DNA of 64,000 nt from Alloyangia mangrovi (GTDB lineage: Bacteria; Pseudomonadota; Alphaproteobacteria; Rhodobacterales; Rhodobacteraceae), in contig NZ_NTHN02000020.1 in the NCBI RefSeq assembly GCF_002300555.2, positions 22,495 through 86,494 on the forward strand, written 5' to 3'. A program made the translations under genes and the position numbers. Shown piece after piece: positions 1 to 9,213 of the stretch; the first letter of the stretch is position 1; each line of letters begins with the position of its first letter. A model generated the notes under the pieces. The model saw nothing but the letters and a program-made list of their open reading frames with translations. It was not told where the DNA came from and made no database searches.

Positions 1-2
1 CG

Positions 3-926
3 ATGGTCCGGGTGATGTTCGGCATCGTGCTTTTCCTGACGCCCTTTGCCCTGCTCGAAACGGTGACCGGCTACAACCTCCTGCTGCACCTGACAAATGC
101 GATCCTGCCCTCGCAACCCGAGGTGCCGCCGCTGCGCCGGCTCGGTCTCGAGCGGGTGCAGGCGACGCTCGATCACCCGATCCATTTCGGCATCTGCATC
201 GGCGCCTTCGTCGCGCTGACTTTCCGGGTGCTGGGTTACGGCCAGCCAGCCTTGCTGCGCTACGGGCGGGCCGGGCTGGTGGGGGTCGTCGCCTTCCTGT
301 CGCTGTCATCCGGGGCGCTCATCGCGATGGTGCTTCAGGTCGCGCTCTTTGCCTGGGGCGCCATCGCCAAGCCGCTTCGCGACCGCTGGCTGCTGCTGGC
401 GCTCATCGCGGGCGGTCTCGTGGTCTTCGAGCTGTCGACCGGCTTCTTCCTCAACCTCGTCATAAACAAGATTGCCTTCAACCCGGACACGGCCTTCAAC
501 CGGGTCCGGATCTTCGGCTTCGCACTCGCGAATATCCGCGCGGCACCGCTGTTCGGCATTGGACTCAACGACTGGGCCAACCTGCCGGGCATGTCCGACA
601 GCATCGACATGTTCTGGATGCTGGTGGCGCTGCGGCACGGCATTCCCGCGGGGCTCCTGATGCTCATTGGCTTTCTCTGGCTGCCACTGACCCTGACGCG
701 CCGCGAGATCATGGACCCGCGGGTGCGGGCCTACCGCGAGAGCTATGTCGTCACGTTCACCGCGCTCTTCCTTGCGCTCTGGACGGTGCACGTCTGGCGC
801 GAGGCCTATGCCCTCGTGATCTTCCTGTTGGGCAGCGGGTCCTGGATGCTCGAGCCCGACTCCCCGACGAGCGACAAGCCCAAGACTATGCCACCCGTGA
901 CCTTTTCCCGAAGTTTCCCGTGCTGA
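3..926 (+). CDS. O-antigen ligase/polymerase-like membrane protein (5' end cut by window)
   Basis: The 307 visible residues are strongly hydrophobic with about eight predicted membrane segments and a long loop, as in Wzy/WaaL-type polymerases and ligases that join polysaccharide repeat units at the periplasmic face of the inner membrane. The frame is open to the window edge and O-antigen ligases are usually 400 residues or more, so the N-terminus is probably missing and the Met at position 3 is unlikely to be the true start. The C-terminal tail after about residue 280 is polar. It is followed 58 bp later by a glycosyltransferase in the same direction, which supports a role in exopolysaccharide assembly. 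Family assignment rests on topology and context, not on a diagnostic motif. Confidence 0.65.
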   Translation: MVRVMFGIVLFLTPFALLETVTGYNLLLHLTNAILPSQPEVPPLRRLGLERVQATLDHPIHFGICIGAFVALTFRVLGYGQPALLRYGRAGLVGVVAFLSLSSGALIAMVLQVALFAWGAIAKPLRDRWLLLALIAGGLVVFELSTGFFLNLVINKIAFNPDTAFNRVRIFGFALANIRAAPLFGIGLNDWANLPGMSDSIDMFWMLVALRHGIPAGLLMLIGFLWLPLTLTRREIMDPRVRAYRESYVVTFTALFLALWTVHVWREAYALVIFLLGSGSWMLEPDSPTSDKPKTMPPVTFSRSFPC

Positions 927-984
927 CCACAATGCCGTCTTCCTCCCGGTCCGCCTGACCCCCATGCTTTCGATTGGAGTGCCC

Positions 985-2073
985 ATGTCACACCTCCCCG
1001 CAGCCCGGACGGCAGAGGCCATCGCCCAGGACCCACCTCGGCAGGAGGCGGGCAGCGGGCGGACCATGGCGGCTGGTCCAAGGCCGCTGCGCCTGTGGTC
1101 CGCCGCCGAAGCAGCACGCCTCGGCCCACCCGAGGTGTCGATCCTCATCGTGAGCTACAACACCCGCGCGCTGACGCTGAAGGCGATCGAGACTCTGCTC
1201 GACGCGGGCGGTGACGTTTTGGCCGAGGTCATCGTCTACGACAACGCCTCGCACGACGGCTCGGCCGAGGCGATCCGCGAGAAATTTCCCCGGATCCACA
1301 CCGTTGCCTCGTCCGAGAACCTCGGCTTCGCCAAGGCCAACAACCTGGCGAGCAGGCTCGCCCACGCCGGGATGCTGCTTCTGCTCAACCCCGACACCGA
1401 GACCTATGACAACGCGGTGGCGAACCTGCTGGCCTTTGCCCGCCGCAACCCGCAGGGCGGGATCTACGGCGGCCGGACGGTCTTTCCCGACGGCTCGCTC
1501 AACCCGGGCTCCTGCTGCAACCGGATCTCGATCCACAGCCAGCTCTGCCGCGCGCTCTACCTCGACAAGCTCTTCCCACGCAGCGGCTTCTTCAACGCCG
1601 AGGCGATCGGCAACTGGAAGCGCGACAGCGAGCGGCGTGTGGATGTCGTCGTCGGCTGCTTCCTGATGATCCCCAAGGCGCTCTGGGACAGGCTGGGCGG
1701 CTTCGATCTCAAATACTTCATGTACGGCGAAGAGGCGGACCTGTGCCATCGCGCGCGGGCGCTCGGTTACACGCCCATGGTGACCCCCGAGGCGACGATC
1801 ATGCACCTTGTCGGCGCCTCCACGAACGTGCGCGCCGAGAAGATCCTCCTCGTCGGGCAGGCCCGTGCTACACTGATCCGCGAGCATTGGGCGCCCTGGA
1901 GCGTGCCAATAGGTCTTTTCCTTCTGTGGCTTTGGTCCGCGGTGCGGTTTTTCTTCTACAGGTTGCAGGCCCTGGTTCTGGGCAGGCCGGATCTTCCGGG
2001 GCGACTCACCTGGGATCGGGTTTGGCGCGAGCGCAATCTTTGGTTGAAGGGGTATGGGGAAATTCAGGATTAG
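985..2073 (+). CDS. GT2 family glycosyltransferase, rhamnosyltransferase-like
   Basis: A 362-residue GT-A fold transferase. It shows VSILIVSYNT at the start of the Rossmann-like domain, VYDNASHDGS for nucleotide binding, a LLNPDTE segment in the DxD position, and MYGEEADLCHRA, the ED-type catalytic motif of WbbL-like enzymes. Two hydrophobic segments near the C-terminus may hold it to the membrane. The start at 985 is preferred over the ATG at 964 because GGAG at 976-979 sits five bases upstream. It would add a sugar from a nucleotide donor to the lipid-linked repeat unit at the cytoplasmic face. The acceptor and sugar cannot be read from the sequence. Confidence 0.88.
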   Translation: MSHLPAARTAEAIAQDPPRQEAGSGRTMAAGPRPLRLWSAAEAARLGPPEVSILIVSYNTRALTLKAIETLLDAGGDVLAEVIVYDNASHDGSAEAIREKFPRIHTVASSENLGFAKANNLASRLAHAGMLLLLNPDTETYDNAVANLLAFARRNPQGGIYGGRTVFPDGSLNPGSCCNRISIHSQLCRALYLDKLFPRSGFFNAEAIGNWKRDSERRVDVVVGCFLMIPKALWDRLGGFDLKYFMYGEEADLCHRARALGYTPMVTPEATIMHLVGASTNVRAEKILLVGQARATLIREHWAPWSVPIGLFLLWLWSAVRFFFYRLQALVLGRPDLPGRLTWDRVWRERNLWLKGYGEIQD

Positions 2074-2101
2074 ATAGATTCATTCTTGGGGGCGACGTTT
2101 C

Positions 2102-2735
2102 ATGTCGAAGAAGAATGCGATGTCCCGCTTTCGCAGGTTCCTGAGGCTGCTCGGCTCGGTGATCGACCCGCGCGCCTACCTGCACATGGTCAAGGTGATG
2201 AATTTCTACAACTACAGCCATGTCACGCCGTTGCGCCGCGTCCACCGGGGCAGGGGGGGTGACCATCTCGCCCACGGCATGGTTCTCCGAGCCGGAGCGG
2301 ATACGGCTTGGCGACGGCGTGCATGTCAACGGCGGCTGCATTCTCTGGGCCGGGCCCTCGACCGGATCGATCATCGTGGGCGAGAACGCGCTCTTCGGTC
2401 CGAACGTCATGGTCACGGCGGCGAGCTACCGGTTCAACGACGGCCAGCCGGTGACCGATCAGGATATGGAAGAGCACGATGTCCTCATCGGGCGCGACGT
2501 CTGGCTGGGCAGCGGGGTGACGGTGCTGGCGGGATCAGAGATCGGCGATGGCTGCGTGGTCGGCGCGGGCAGCGTGGTGCGGGGCCGCTTTCCGCCCTTC
2601 TCGATCATCGCGGGTGCCCCGGCGCGGGTGGTCGGGCAACGCAGGCCGCCGTGGCCCCAGAAGTTGGCGGATCTGAAGGTCATCGAGGACAGCCCGGAGC
2701 CCCGCGTGGCGCCCGACGAAAGGAGCACGGGATGA
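2102..2735 (+). CDS. Hexapeptide-repeat acyltransferase (frameshifted as given)
   Basis: Left-handed beta-helix acetyltransferase of the WbbJ/colanic-acid type, expected to O-acetylate a sugar of the polysaccharide. The N-terminal part (MSKKNAMSRFRRF...) lies in one frame. The hexapeptide repeats (GDGVHVNGGC, VGENALFGPNVMV, IGRDVWLGSGVTVLAGSEIGDGC) lie in the next frame. The switch is at the G7 run 2253-2259, and deleting one G gives a continuous 210-residue protein of normal family length. The catalytic-type His and the terminal IIAGAPARVVG segment are present. The stop overlaps the next start as ATGA. The break is probably a sequence error, as at nine other G7/C7 runs in this window. Confidence 0.82.
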
Positions 2736-3619
2736 GCCTGGCCATCAGCCCGGCCGCGGCGGTCATCATCCCCCATTACGACGACCGGGCCCGCCTCGCG
2801 CGCTGCCTCGAGGCGCTGGAGCGCAACCCGCGGCCCCTGCCCGTGGAGGTTCTGGTGGTCGACAACGGCTCGAGCGAGAGCCTCGAGGGGCTGGCCGCGC
2901 GCCACCCGGAGGTCCGCTTTCTCACAGAGCCCGGGCGCGGCGCGGCCACCGCGCGCAACCGCGGCGTCGCCGAGAGCCGCGCGCCGCGGCTCTTCTTTCT
3001 CGATGCCGACTGTGTGCCTGCCGAGGACTGGGTGTCTGTGGCCTTCCGGCGCCTGGAGACGGCGCAGATCGTCGGCGGGGCCGTGCGGATCTTCGACGAA
3101 ACCCCGCCGCCGCGCAGCGGTGCGCAGGCCTTCGAGTCCGTCTTCGCCTTCCAGCAAGAAGACTACGTTCGGCGCCACGGTTTTGCCGTGACTGCCAACC
3201 TGTTGACCTGGCGCGACATCTACGAGGACACCGGACCGCTGATCCATGGGCTCGCCGAGGACAAGGACTGGTGCCATCGCGCGCGCGCCAAGGGCTACCG
3301 GATCGACTATGCGCCCGATCTCGTCGTCGCCCACCCCAGCCGCTCCGACTGGCCGGCGCTGCGCAGGAAGTGGTTGCGGCTCACCCGCGAGAGCTATGCC
3401 CTTGCCCATCCGGCACCGGGCGGAAGGCTGCCCTGGGTCGCCCGCGCGGCGGTGGTCACGCTTTCGCCCTTCGGACATCTGCCCAAGGTGCTGCTGTCGC
3501 CGCGGCTCGGCTCGGCGGCGGAGCGGGGGCGGGCGGCCTCGACCCTGTTCCGGCTGCGCTTCGCCCGCGCCGGCTGGATGCTGCGGCAAGCGATGGGGAG
3601 GCCCCTTGATGAAGCTTGA
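2732..3619 (+). CDS. GT2 family glycosyltransferase
   Basis: A 295-residue GT-A transferase: AAVIIPHYDD, then EVLVVDNGSSES, FLDADC as the metal-binding DxD, and LAEDKDWCHRARAKG as the acid/base ED motif. Unlike the upstream GT2 it has no clear membrane anchor. It overlaps the acetyltransferase by four bases, with AGGAG ten bases upstream of the ATG, so the two are translationally coupled. It likely extends the exopolysaccharide repeat unit in the cytoplasm; donor and acceptor are unknown. Confidence 0.88.
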   Translation: MSLAISPAAAVIIPHYDDRARLARCLEALERNPRPLPVEVLVVDNGSSESLEGLAARHPEVRFLTEPGRGAATARNRGVAESRAPRLFFLDADCVPAEDWVSVAFRRLETAQIVGGAVRIFDETPPPRSGAQAFESVFAFQQEDYVRRHGFAVTANLLTWRDIYEDTGPLIHGLAEDKDWCHRARAKGYRIDYAPDLVVAHPSRSDWPALRRKWLRLTRESYALAHPAPGGRLPWVARAAVVTLSPFGHLPKVLLSPRLGSAAERGRAASTLFRLRFARAGWMLRQAMGRPLDEA

Positions 3620-3667
3620 ACGGAGAGCGCAGCCGCCTTGCCGCGCGCCTGTCACCGGAGAGCCGCG

Positions 3668-5116
3668 ATGATCCGCAGCGGCCTCTTCATCTTCCTCGGC
3701 AACGCGCTCGGCGCGCTGTTCCTCTTCGTGCGCAACGTCTTCCTCGCCAGGCTGCTGCCGCTCGAGGACTACGGCGTGGCGATGACCTTCGCGATCATCG
3801 TGGCGGTGCTGGAGCTGGCCTCGAACATGGCTGGCGACCGGATGCTGGTGCAGGCCGAAGACGGCGACGATCCGCGGCTCGAGAACACGATGCACCTGCT
3901 CGAGATCGTCCGGGGCATGGGGCTGGCGCTGCTGCTCTTCGTGCTGGCGCCGCCGCTGGCGGACTTCTTCCAGGCTCCGGAGGCGCTGCCGGCTTTCAAG
4001 ACGCTGGCGCTGGTGCCGATGATCCGCGGCTTCCGGCACCTCGATATCTTCCGCGTGCAGCGGAGGCGGGATTTCCGCGGCATCGTCATGACGCCGCTGC
4101 TCGCGCAGCTGATCGCCTGTCTCGCCGTGGTGCCGCTGGCCTACTGGCTGCAGGACCACCGGGCGATGATGCTGTCGATCCTGATCCAGCATGCGCTGAT
4201 GGTGCTGCTGTCGCACGTCTATGCCGAGCGCCGCTACGGCGCGGTCTTCGACCGGGACCTGGTGCTGCGCATCGTCAGCTTCGGCCTGCCGCTGATGATC
4301 AACGGGGCGCTGATGTTCGTGGTGATGAACGGCGATCGGTTGATCGTCGCGAACCGGATGGGGCCAGCCGACCTGGGCTGGTTCAGCGCCGCCTTGACGC
4401 TGGCGCTGACCCCGACGCTGATCATCGGCAAGACCCTGCAGACGCTGATGCTGCCGCTGCTCTCGCGGCGGCGAAACGCGGGCGCCGGCTTCCAGGAGGT
4501 GGTGCAGGTCTCGCTGCAGCTCTCGCTGCTGGCCGGACTGGCCTTTGCGGTCCTGATGTCCATCATCGGTCCGTGGCTCTTCGTCACCCTTTTCGGCACG
4601 AAGTTCGCCGCCGCCGTCGACATTCTGGTGCTGCTCTGCATCGCTCAGGGAATGCGCGTCGCGCGCTCCGGTCCCTCGACCATTGCGGTGGCGACAGGCC
4701 AGACCAGCAATCCGATGCTCGCCAGCCTGGTGCGGGTCAGCGTGCTGCCGCTCGCGCTGGCGGCGGCGGTCTGGCTCGAGGCGGATCTGCAGCAGATCGT
4801 GCTCATCTCGATCGTCGGCGAGGTCATGTCTTACCTCACCTCGATCGCGTTGGTGCGGCACCGCGTCGGCCTGAGGGCCGGGGTGATGACCTGGCCTCTC
4901 GCCCTGGCCGGGGCGAGTTTCGCCCTGCTGGTCCTGATCACCGGGATCTCGCCGATCCCCGCGGATCCGCGCCACATCTTCAGTCTCCGGAGCCTGCTGC
5001 TGCTCGTCGCCCTGCTGTGCAGCGCGATGACCATGCAGGACGCGCTGCGCTTCCTGTCGTTGCGGCTGAAGCGGAGCGCCGCCCCAAGCGCAAAGAAGGG
5101 CCCTGCGAATGGATAG
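3668..5116 (+). CDS. Polysaccharide flippase (Wzx / MOP superfamily)
   Basis: A 482-residue protein with about twelve to fourteen hydrophobic segments and the opening SGLFIFLGNALGALFLFVRN typical of oligosaccharide flippases. It would move lipid-linked repeat units across the inner membrane. An upstream in-frame Met at 3638 adds ten polar residues. The start at 3668 is preferred because GGAG at 3657-3660 is correctly spaced and the protein then begins directly with membrane segment 1. It overlaps the downstream sulfotransferase start by eight bases, indicating one operon. Confidence 0.87.
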   Translation: MIRSGLFIFLGNALGALFLFVRNVFLARLLPLEDYGVAMTFAIIVAVLELASNMAGDRMLVQAEDGDDPRLENTMHLLEIVRGMGLALLLFVLAPPLADFFQAPEALPAFKTLALVPMIRGFRHLDIFRVQRRRDFRGIVMTPLLAQLIACLAVVPLAYWLQDHRAMMLSILIQHALMVLLSHVYAERRYGAVFDRDLVLRIVSFGLPLMINGALMFVVMNGDRLIVANRMGPADLGWFSAALTLALTPTLIIGKTLQTLMLPLLSRRRNAGAGFQEVVQVSLQLSLLAGLAFAVLMSIIGPWLFVTLFGTKFAAAVDILVLLCIAQGMRVARSGPSTIAVATGQTSNPMLASLVRVSVLPLALAAAVWLEADLQQIVLISIVGEVMSYLTSIALVRHRVGLRAGVMTWPLALAGASFALLVLITGISPIPADPRHIFSLRSLLLLVALLCSAMTMQDALRFLSLRLKRSAAPSAKKGPANG

Positions 5117-6128
5117 TGTCCGGGCGGAACGGCCGCTCCTCATCCACATCGGCTACCACAAGACCGGGACGACCTGGTTCCAGCGAAGGCTCTTCGTGCC
5201 GGAGAACGGTTATTTCCAGCTCCTCGATCACCAAGAGATTTTCGAAACGCTGGTCAGGCCCTACCCGCTGGCCTTCGACCCCGAAGAGGTCGCCGCGCGC
5301 ATCGCCGGCCCGCTCGCGCGGTTGCCTGAGGGCTGCGTGCCGATGCTCTCTTCCGAGATCCTGTCGGGCAATCCGTTCTTTGGCGCGCGCGACTGCCTGC
5401 TCTGCGCCGAGCGGCTGAAGACCTGTTTCCCGACTGCGCGGATCCTCATCACCATCCGCGAGCAGATTGCCGCCATCGTCTCGACCTACATGCAATATCT
5501 GCGTCGCGCGGGGACGCTGTCGCCGCAGGACTTCTACGACGCCCGGGTCGAGCCGGGCTACGGCGCCTTCGACCACAGGCACTTCCAGTACGACCGGCTG
5601 GTGGCGGAATACCGGCGGCTCTTCGGGGCGGGCGACGTGCTGGTGGTCACCAACGAGGCGCTGGCGACGGACGCCATGGCCGTGGCGACCGAGGTGGCGA
5701 CCTTCAGCGGCGCCGCCCTTCCGCGACAGGTCAGCAGCACGCGGGTCGGCGCCAGCGCGCCCGAGGCGGCGGTCGGCGCGCTGCGCCTGGTGAACCGGTT
5801 GCGCGGCGGGCCGGCCTCGACGGCGACGCTGGTGGATCTGGGTGCGGCCGGACATTGGCTGCACCGGGGCACCGCGAAACTCTTCCAATTGCCGCCGCTG
5901 CGGCGCTACGCGGCGGGCCACCGCCCGGTGCTCGACGCTGCACGCATCCGCTACGCGGGGGCCTTTGCCGAAAGCAACCGGCGCCTGGTTGAAATGATCG
6001 GGCCGACGCCGGGCCTGTCGAGCTACGAGGGTGTCTCGATGACCTTGTTGGACGCCGTCTCGGCGCCGGACCCGTCGCGCCAGGGCAGGACGCCCGCGGC
6101 CGCCGCGCTGGAGACCCGCCGGTCATGA
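5109..6128 (+). CDS. Sulfotransferase family protein
   Basis: A 339-residue protein whose N-terminus reads LLIHIGYHKTGTTW, the 5'-phosphosulfate-binding loop of PAPS-dependent sulfotransferases (GxxKTGTT). A second segment, ILITIREQIAAIVSTYMQYL, matches the 3'-phosphate-binding region (R...S). It would transfer sulfate from PAPS to a sugar hydroxyl, so the polymer made here may be sulfated, a trait known from marine and halophilic bacteria. It is coupled to the flippase upstream and to the pyruvyl transferase downstream (ATGA at 6125-6128). Confidence 0.8.
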   Translation: MDSVRAERPLLIHIGYHKTGTTWFQRRLFVPENGYFQLLDHQEIFETLVRPYPLAFDPEEVAARIAGPLARLPEGCVPMLSSEILSGNPFFGARDCLLCAERLKTCFPTARILITIREQIAAIVSTYMQYLRRAGTLSPQDFYDARVEPGYGAFDHRHFQYDRLVAEYRRLFGAGDVLVVTNEALATDAMAVATEVATFSGAALPRQVSSTRVGASAPEAAVGALRLVNRLRGGPASTATLVDLGAAGHWLHRGTAKLFQLPPLRRYAAGHRPVLDAARIRYAGAFAESNRRLVEMIGPTPGLSSYEGVSMTLLDAVSAPDPSRQGRTPAAAALETRRS

Positions 6129-7384
6129 CGCGCATCAGCCCAATGCCGCGGGACCCGAGCAGGGCGCTGGTCATCGGCCTGCTAGGACACACGGTCACCT
6201 CGTCGAACCTCGGGATCGGCGCGCTGACCCTTTCCGACATCCGCATTCTCGAGGAGGTGGCAGCGACGCTCGGACGGGATATCCGCTTCGAGCTGACCGC
6301 CTGGCACGAGCCGCACCCGGTCTACATCGAGCGACCGAACCTGCGCTATCACCCGCTGTCCCGCGGGTTCATCCTGCGCCCCGAGGGACTGCGGGCGATG
6401 GCCCGACGCTGCGATCTGGTGCTCGACATCTGCGGCGGCGACAGCTTCACCGACATCTATGGCCCCAAGCGCTTCGTCATGCAGCTTGCGGCGCAGGCGG
6501 CGGTGACCAGCACCGGCACCCCGCTCGGCTTCGCGCCCCAGACCATTGGCCCGTTCAACCGCCCCTGGGTGCGGCGCGGCGCGGGCTGGATCATGCGCCG
6601 CGCGGCGTTTGTCTGCGCGCGCGATGCCCTGTCCTCGGACTACGTGCGGAGCCTGAAGGATGACCGCATCACCCTGTTCGAGGCCACGGATGTCGCCTTT
6701 CACCTGCCCTACGCGCCGCGCCCCAAGGCGCATGAGGCCGACGGCAAGACCCATGTCGGGATCAACGTCTCGGGCCTGCTTTTCGCGGGCGGCTACACCG
6801 GCAAGAACGAGTTCGGACTGAAGATGGACTACCCGACGCTGTTGCGGCGCCTGATCCGGCATTTCTCGGAACGCGGTGACTGCGTCGTGCATCTCATCGG
6901 CCATGTGATCATCGACAGCCCCTCGGGCGCCGGAGAGGACGACCAGCGCGCCTGCGAGCAGCTCGGCGTGGAATTCCCGGGGGTGATCGTCGAGCCGCCG
7001 TCGCCGGGACCAAGCGAGGCAAAGAGGCTGATCTCGGCCATGGACTATGTTTTCGGCGCGCGGATGCATGCCTGCATCGCCGCCTTTTCCTCGGGCGTGC
7101 CGGTGCTGCCGATGGCCTACAGCCGCAAGTTCATCGGGTTGTTCGGCACACTTGGCTACGGGCATGTCGCCGATTGCCGCGCGGCAAGCAGTGCCGAGGT
7201 CGAGGCGCAGATCCTCGAGGGATTCGAGGCGCGGGACAAACTTGCCGCGCAGATCGAGGGTGCCAACCAGGAGGCCATGCGCCGCCTCGATCTCTACCGG
7301 AGCTTCCTGGCGGGCGTTCTCTCCGCGCAAGCGCCGCGCACCGGCGCCTCGGAGCGTGCGACCAACCGGGATATCCAGCCGTAA
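6125..7384 (+). CDS. Polysaccharide pyruvyl transferase family protein
   Basis: A 419-residue member of the CsaB/ExoV/WcaK family that adds ketal-pyruvate from phosphoenolpyruvate to sugars. Recognisable pieces are the N-terminal GLLGHTVTSSNLGIGALTLS, the central CGGDSFTDIYG, and the C-terminal DYVFGARMHACIAAFSSGVP, where the conserved RxH is visible. The stop is followed by 417 bases without a gene, so it probably ends the operon that starts upstream of the window. Confidence 0.85.
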   Translation: MTRISPMPRDPSRALVIGLLGHTVTSSNLGIGALTLSDIRILEEVAATLGRDIRFELTAWHEPHPVYIERPNLRYHPLSRGFILRPEGLRAMARRCDLVLDICGGDSFTDIYGPKRFVMQLAAQAAVTSTGTPLGFAPQTIGPFNRPWVRRGAGWIMRRAAFVCARDALSSDYVRSLKDDRITLFEATDVAFHLPYAPRPKAHEADGKTHVGINVSGLLFAGGYTGKNEFGLKMDYPTLLRRLIRHFSERGDCVVHLIGHVIIDSPSGAGEDDQRACEQLGVEFPGVIVEPPSPGPSEAKRLISAMDYVFGARMHACIAAFSSGVPVLPMAYSRKFIGLFGTLGYGHVADCRAASSAEVEAQILEGFEARDKLAAQIEGANQEAMRRLDLYRSFLAGVLSAQAPRTGASERATNRDIQP

Positions 7385-7801
7385 CGTTTCGGTGATTTTC
7401 CCGGGCCGGAGGGCGCGCACCGCAATTGTCCTTCGCCCGCCCACCGAATTGGCCTTTCCCGACAAGGCAATGCGTCCAGCAACCGCCATGAGCGAAATCC
7501 CGCAGGTGACACGACCTAGACGTGCAAATTGGCGCGCCATGAATTAATTATAGGGAGTCGGCGCCTCCGGGACCTCCAACAACCTTTCTGCGGCCCGCCG
7601 ATGTAAATTTCATGCATATACGGTGCTTCGTCAACGTGATGACGAAGGGCAGGAGCCGCGCTCTGCGCAAGGCATATTGCCCGGACCCTGTGAAATGTCG
7701 TGTGAAAAATTTCCATAGCGATCTTTGCTTTTCATCCTGGAATCGATGATTTCCGGCGCGTGATCCGCGTCTTAATTGGAAATCCTTTTGGGGGATCCAA
7801 T
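7385..7801 (+). other. Intergenic stretch before the sugar-phosphate transferase
   Basis: No convincing gene is present on either strand. It is more AT-rich than its neighbours in places (for example around 7540-7550 and 7605-7620) and presumably holds the promoter of the 7802 gene. The one clear structure is a hairpin, listed separately. Confidence 0.5.
7626..7647. promoter_or_regulatory. Perfect 8-bp inverted repeat
   Basis: CTTCGTCA and TGACGAAG flank a six-base loop. No T-tract follows on either strand, so an operator or an RNA stem in the leader of the downstream sugar transferase gene is more likely than a terminator. Function is unproven. Confidence 0.4.
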
Positions 7802-8515
7802 ATGAAAATTAGAAGATTTGGTATCCCGTTTGACTGGTTGACCCTTCTCCAGAATGGGCCATTGGAGCTCGACCCGGTCTTCGGTGCCCGGGACGGGAGC
7901 CTCGGACACAAGTTCTACCGCAAGGCCGGCAAGCGGGTCTTGGACCTGACGTTGGTCTTGCTCTCTGCCCCGGTGACCCTTGTCCTGCTTCTGCCGCTTG
8001 CGCTTCTGGTTGCGACGGACCGCAGCAACCCCTTTTTCAGCCAGATCCGGCTTGGGCGGGGAGGGCGGCATTTCCGAATGTGGAAGTTGCGGTCGATGGT
8101 GCCGAACGCGGAAGAGCTGCTCCAGGCGCACCTCGCGGCCTGTCCCGAAGCGCGCGAGGAGTGGGAGCGCGACCAGAAATTGAAGCAGGACCCGCGGATC
8201 ACCAGGCTCGGTCACTTCCTGCGCCGGTCCTCGCTCGACGAGTTGCCGCAGTTCTGGAATGTCTTCCTTGGCGACATGAGCGTGGTCGGCCCGCGTCCGA
8301 TGCTGGAAACCCAGCGTGCGCTTTACCCCGGCATTGACTATTTCGAGCTTCGGCCCGGCATCACCGGGCTCTGGCAGATCGAGGCGCGCAACCAGAGTTC
8401 CTTTGCCGACCGTGCCCGTTTCGACACTGGCTACAACACCGGCCTGTCGCTGAAGACGGACCTGCGCATCATGCTGGCGACGGTCTTCGTTGTCTGTTCC
8501 GGCACCGGACACTGA
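7802..8515 (+). CDS. Initiating sugar-phosphate transferase (bacterial sugar transferase family, ExoY-like)
   Basis: A 237-residue polyprenyl-phosphate sugar-1-phosphate transferase that starts repeat-unit synthesis by loading the first sugar on undecaprenyl phosphate. It has one N-terminal membrane segment (LVLLSAPVTLVLLLPLALLV), the basic KLRSM block, RRSSLDELPQFWNV with the catalytic DE, SVVGPRP, and the C-terminal RPGITGLWQ signature. The start at 7802 has GGGGGA six bases upstream; the longer frame from 7760 lacks this. It stands alone after a 417-base gap. Confidence 0.9.
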   Translation: MKIRRFGIPFDWLTLLQNGPLELDPVFGARDGSLGHKFYRKAGKRVLDLTLVLLSAPVTLVLLLPLALLVATDRSNPFFSQIRLGRGGRHFRMWKLRSMVPNAEELLQAHLAACPEAREEWERDQKLKQDPRITRLGHFLRRSSLDELPQFWNVFLGDMSVVGPRPMLETQRALYPGIDYFELRPGITGLWQIEARNQSSFADRARFDTGYNTGLSLKTDLRIMLATVFVVCSGTGH

Positions 8516-8620
8516 GGAAAAGGTCGTCTCTTTGCCTGAGGTGCCGTGTCGCCCCGGGAAAGGCGCATACGCCGGTCGACGCGGGTGCCGCGCCCTCGCC
8601 CCCCCGCGAGCCCTTCGTGG

Positions 8621-8818
8621 CTAGGTCCGCGATGCCGGCTGCCGGTAGAAGAGCACCATCACGGCGGCGACGAGCGGCCAGACCAGGCAAAGCGCGTAGC
8701 CGAGCACCGCGTAGAGCGCGGACCGGTGGCCGTGACGCCTGCGTTCGCGGTGGGTGAGGGTCAGCGCGACGAGGACGGTCACCAGATAAGCCAACAGAAG
8801 GATGTTCAGAAAGTTCAT
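8621..8818 (-). CDS. Small two-segment membrane protein
   Basis: A 65-residue protein with two hydrophobic stretches (MNFLNILLLAYLVTVLVALT and LYAVLGYALCLVWPLVAAVM) separated by a basic linker with RERRRHGHR. CTGGAG lies upstream of its ATG at good spacing. I do not recognise the family. Its place inside the exopolysaccharide locus recalls small inner-membrane modulators of rhizobial exopolysaccharide synthesis, but I see no sequence match to them. It is on the strand opposite its neighbours. Confidence 0.5.
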   Translation of the reverse strand: MNFLNILLLAYLVTVLVALTLTHRERRRHGHRSALYAVLGYALCLVWPLVAAVMVLFYRQPASRT

Positions 8819-9213
8819 CACGGGCTCCAGCCTTGTCGAAATGCCCGGCAACTGCGGGACCGTACTGGCCAAGTGGGGAACTTGCCGTAGCCTAGCATAA
8901 TATTAAGCACAGTGTCGCAGTGATCGGCGAGAAATTAAGGCTCGCTCGGCAAGAAATGGCGTATCAGGTAAAATGCGAGGATAGTTGCGATACCATTTGG
9001 TGCCAAGATTCGAATCTTGGCGCGATGTTCGTGCGAATCTATATGATATATTTGGGCGAATAATTTGGTGTCATTGGATAATGAGTCAGCGCTATCTAGA
9101 ATGTTACTGTTTGGTTTACACTGCATGCTATGGAGGGCGTACTCGAGGGGTGCGGCATGTAATTGAGGCGCGGCTCTGCAAGAATTTCAAAATTTGCTGA
9201 ATTGGCAATTTAC
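8819..9213. other. AT-rich intergenic region
   Basis: No gene is supported. From about 8895 to 9210 base composition falls well below the surroundings, with TATATGATATATTT near 9040-9053 that could serve as a promoter core. It contains a perfect 20-bp palindrome (9002-9021). The region separates the divergent small membrane protein gene and the acetyltransferase gene and is their likely shared control region. Confidence 0.5.
9002..9021. promoter_or_regulatory. Perfect 20-bp palindrome
   Basis: GCCAAGATTCGAATCTTGGC is its own reverse complement over all 20 positions. It lies in the AT-rich control region upstream of 9214 and downstream of no gene, so a dimeric regulator operator is the simplest reading. 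The regulator is not identifiable from this window. Confidence 0.5.

Noticed and set aside
2459..5149. An 896-codon minus-strand frame opposite the glycosyltransferase and flippase genes
   Set aside because: Composition is dominated by Arg, His, Gln and Asp, with no recognisable fold; a shadow frame.
8935..9200. Short open frames on both strands in the AT-rich region
   Set aside because: No ribosome-binding sites, atypical composition and no family resemblance; treated as intergenic.
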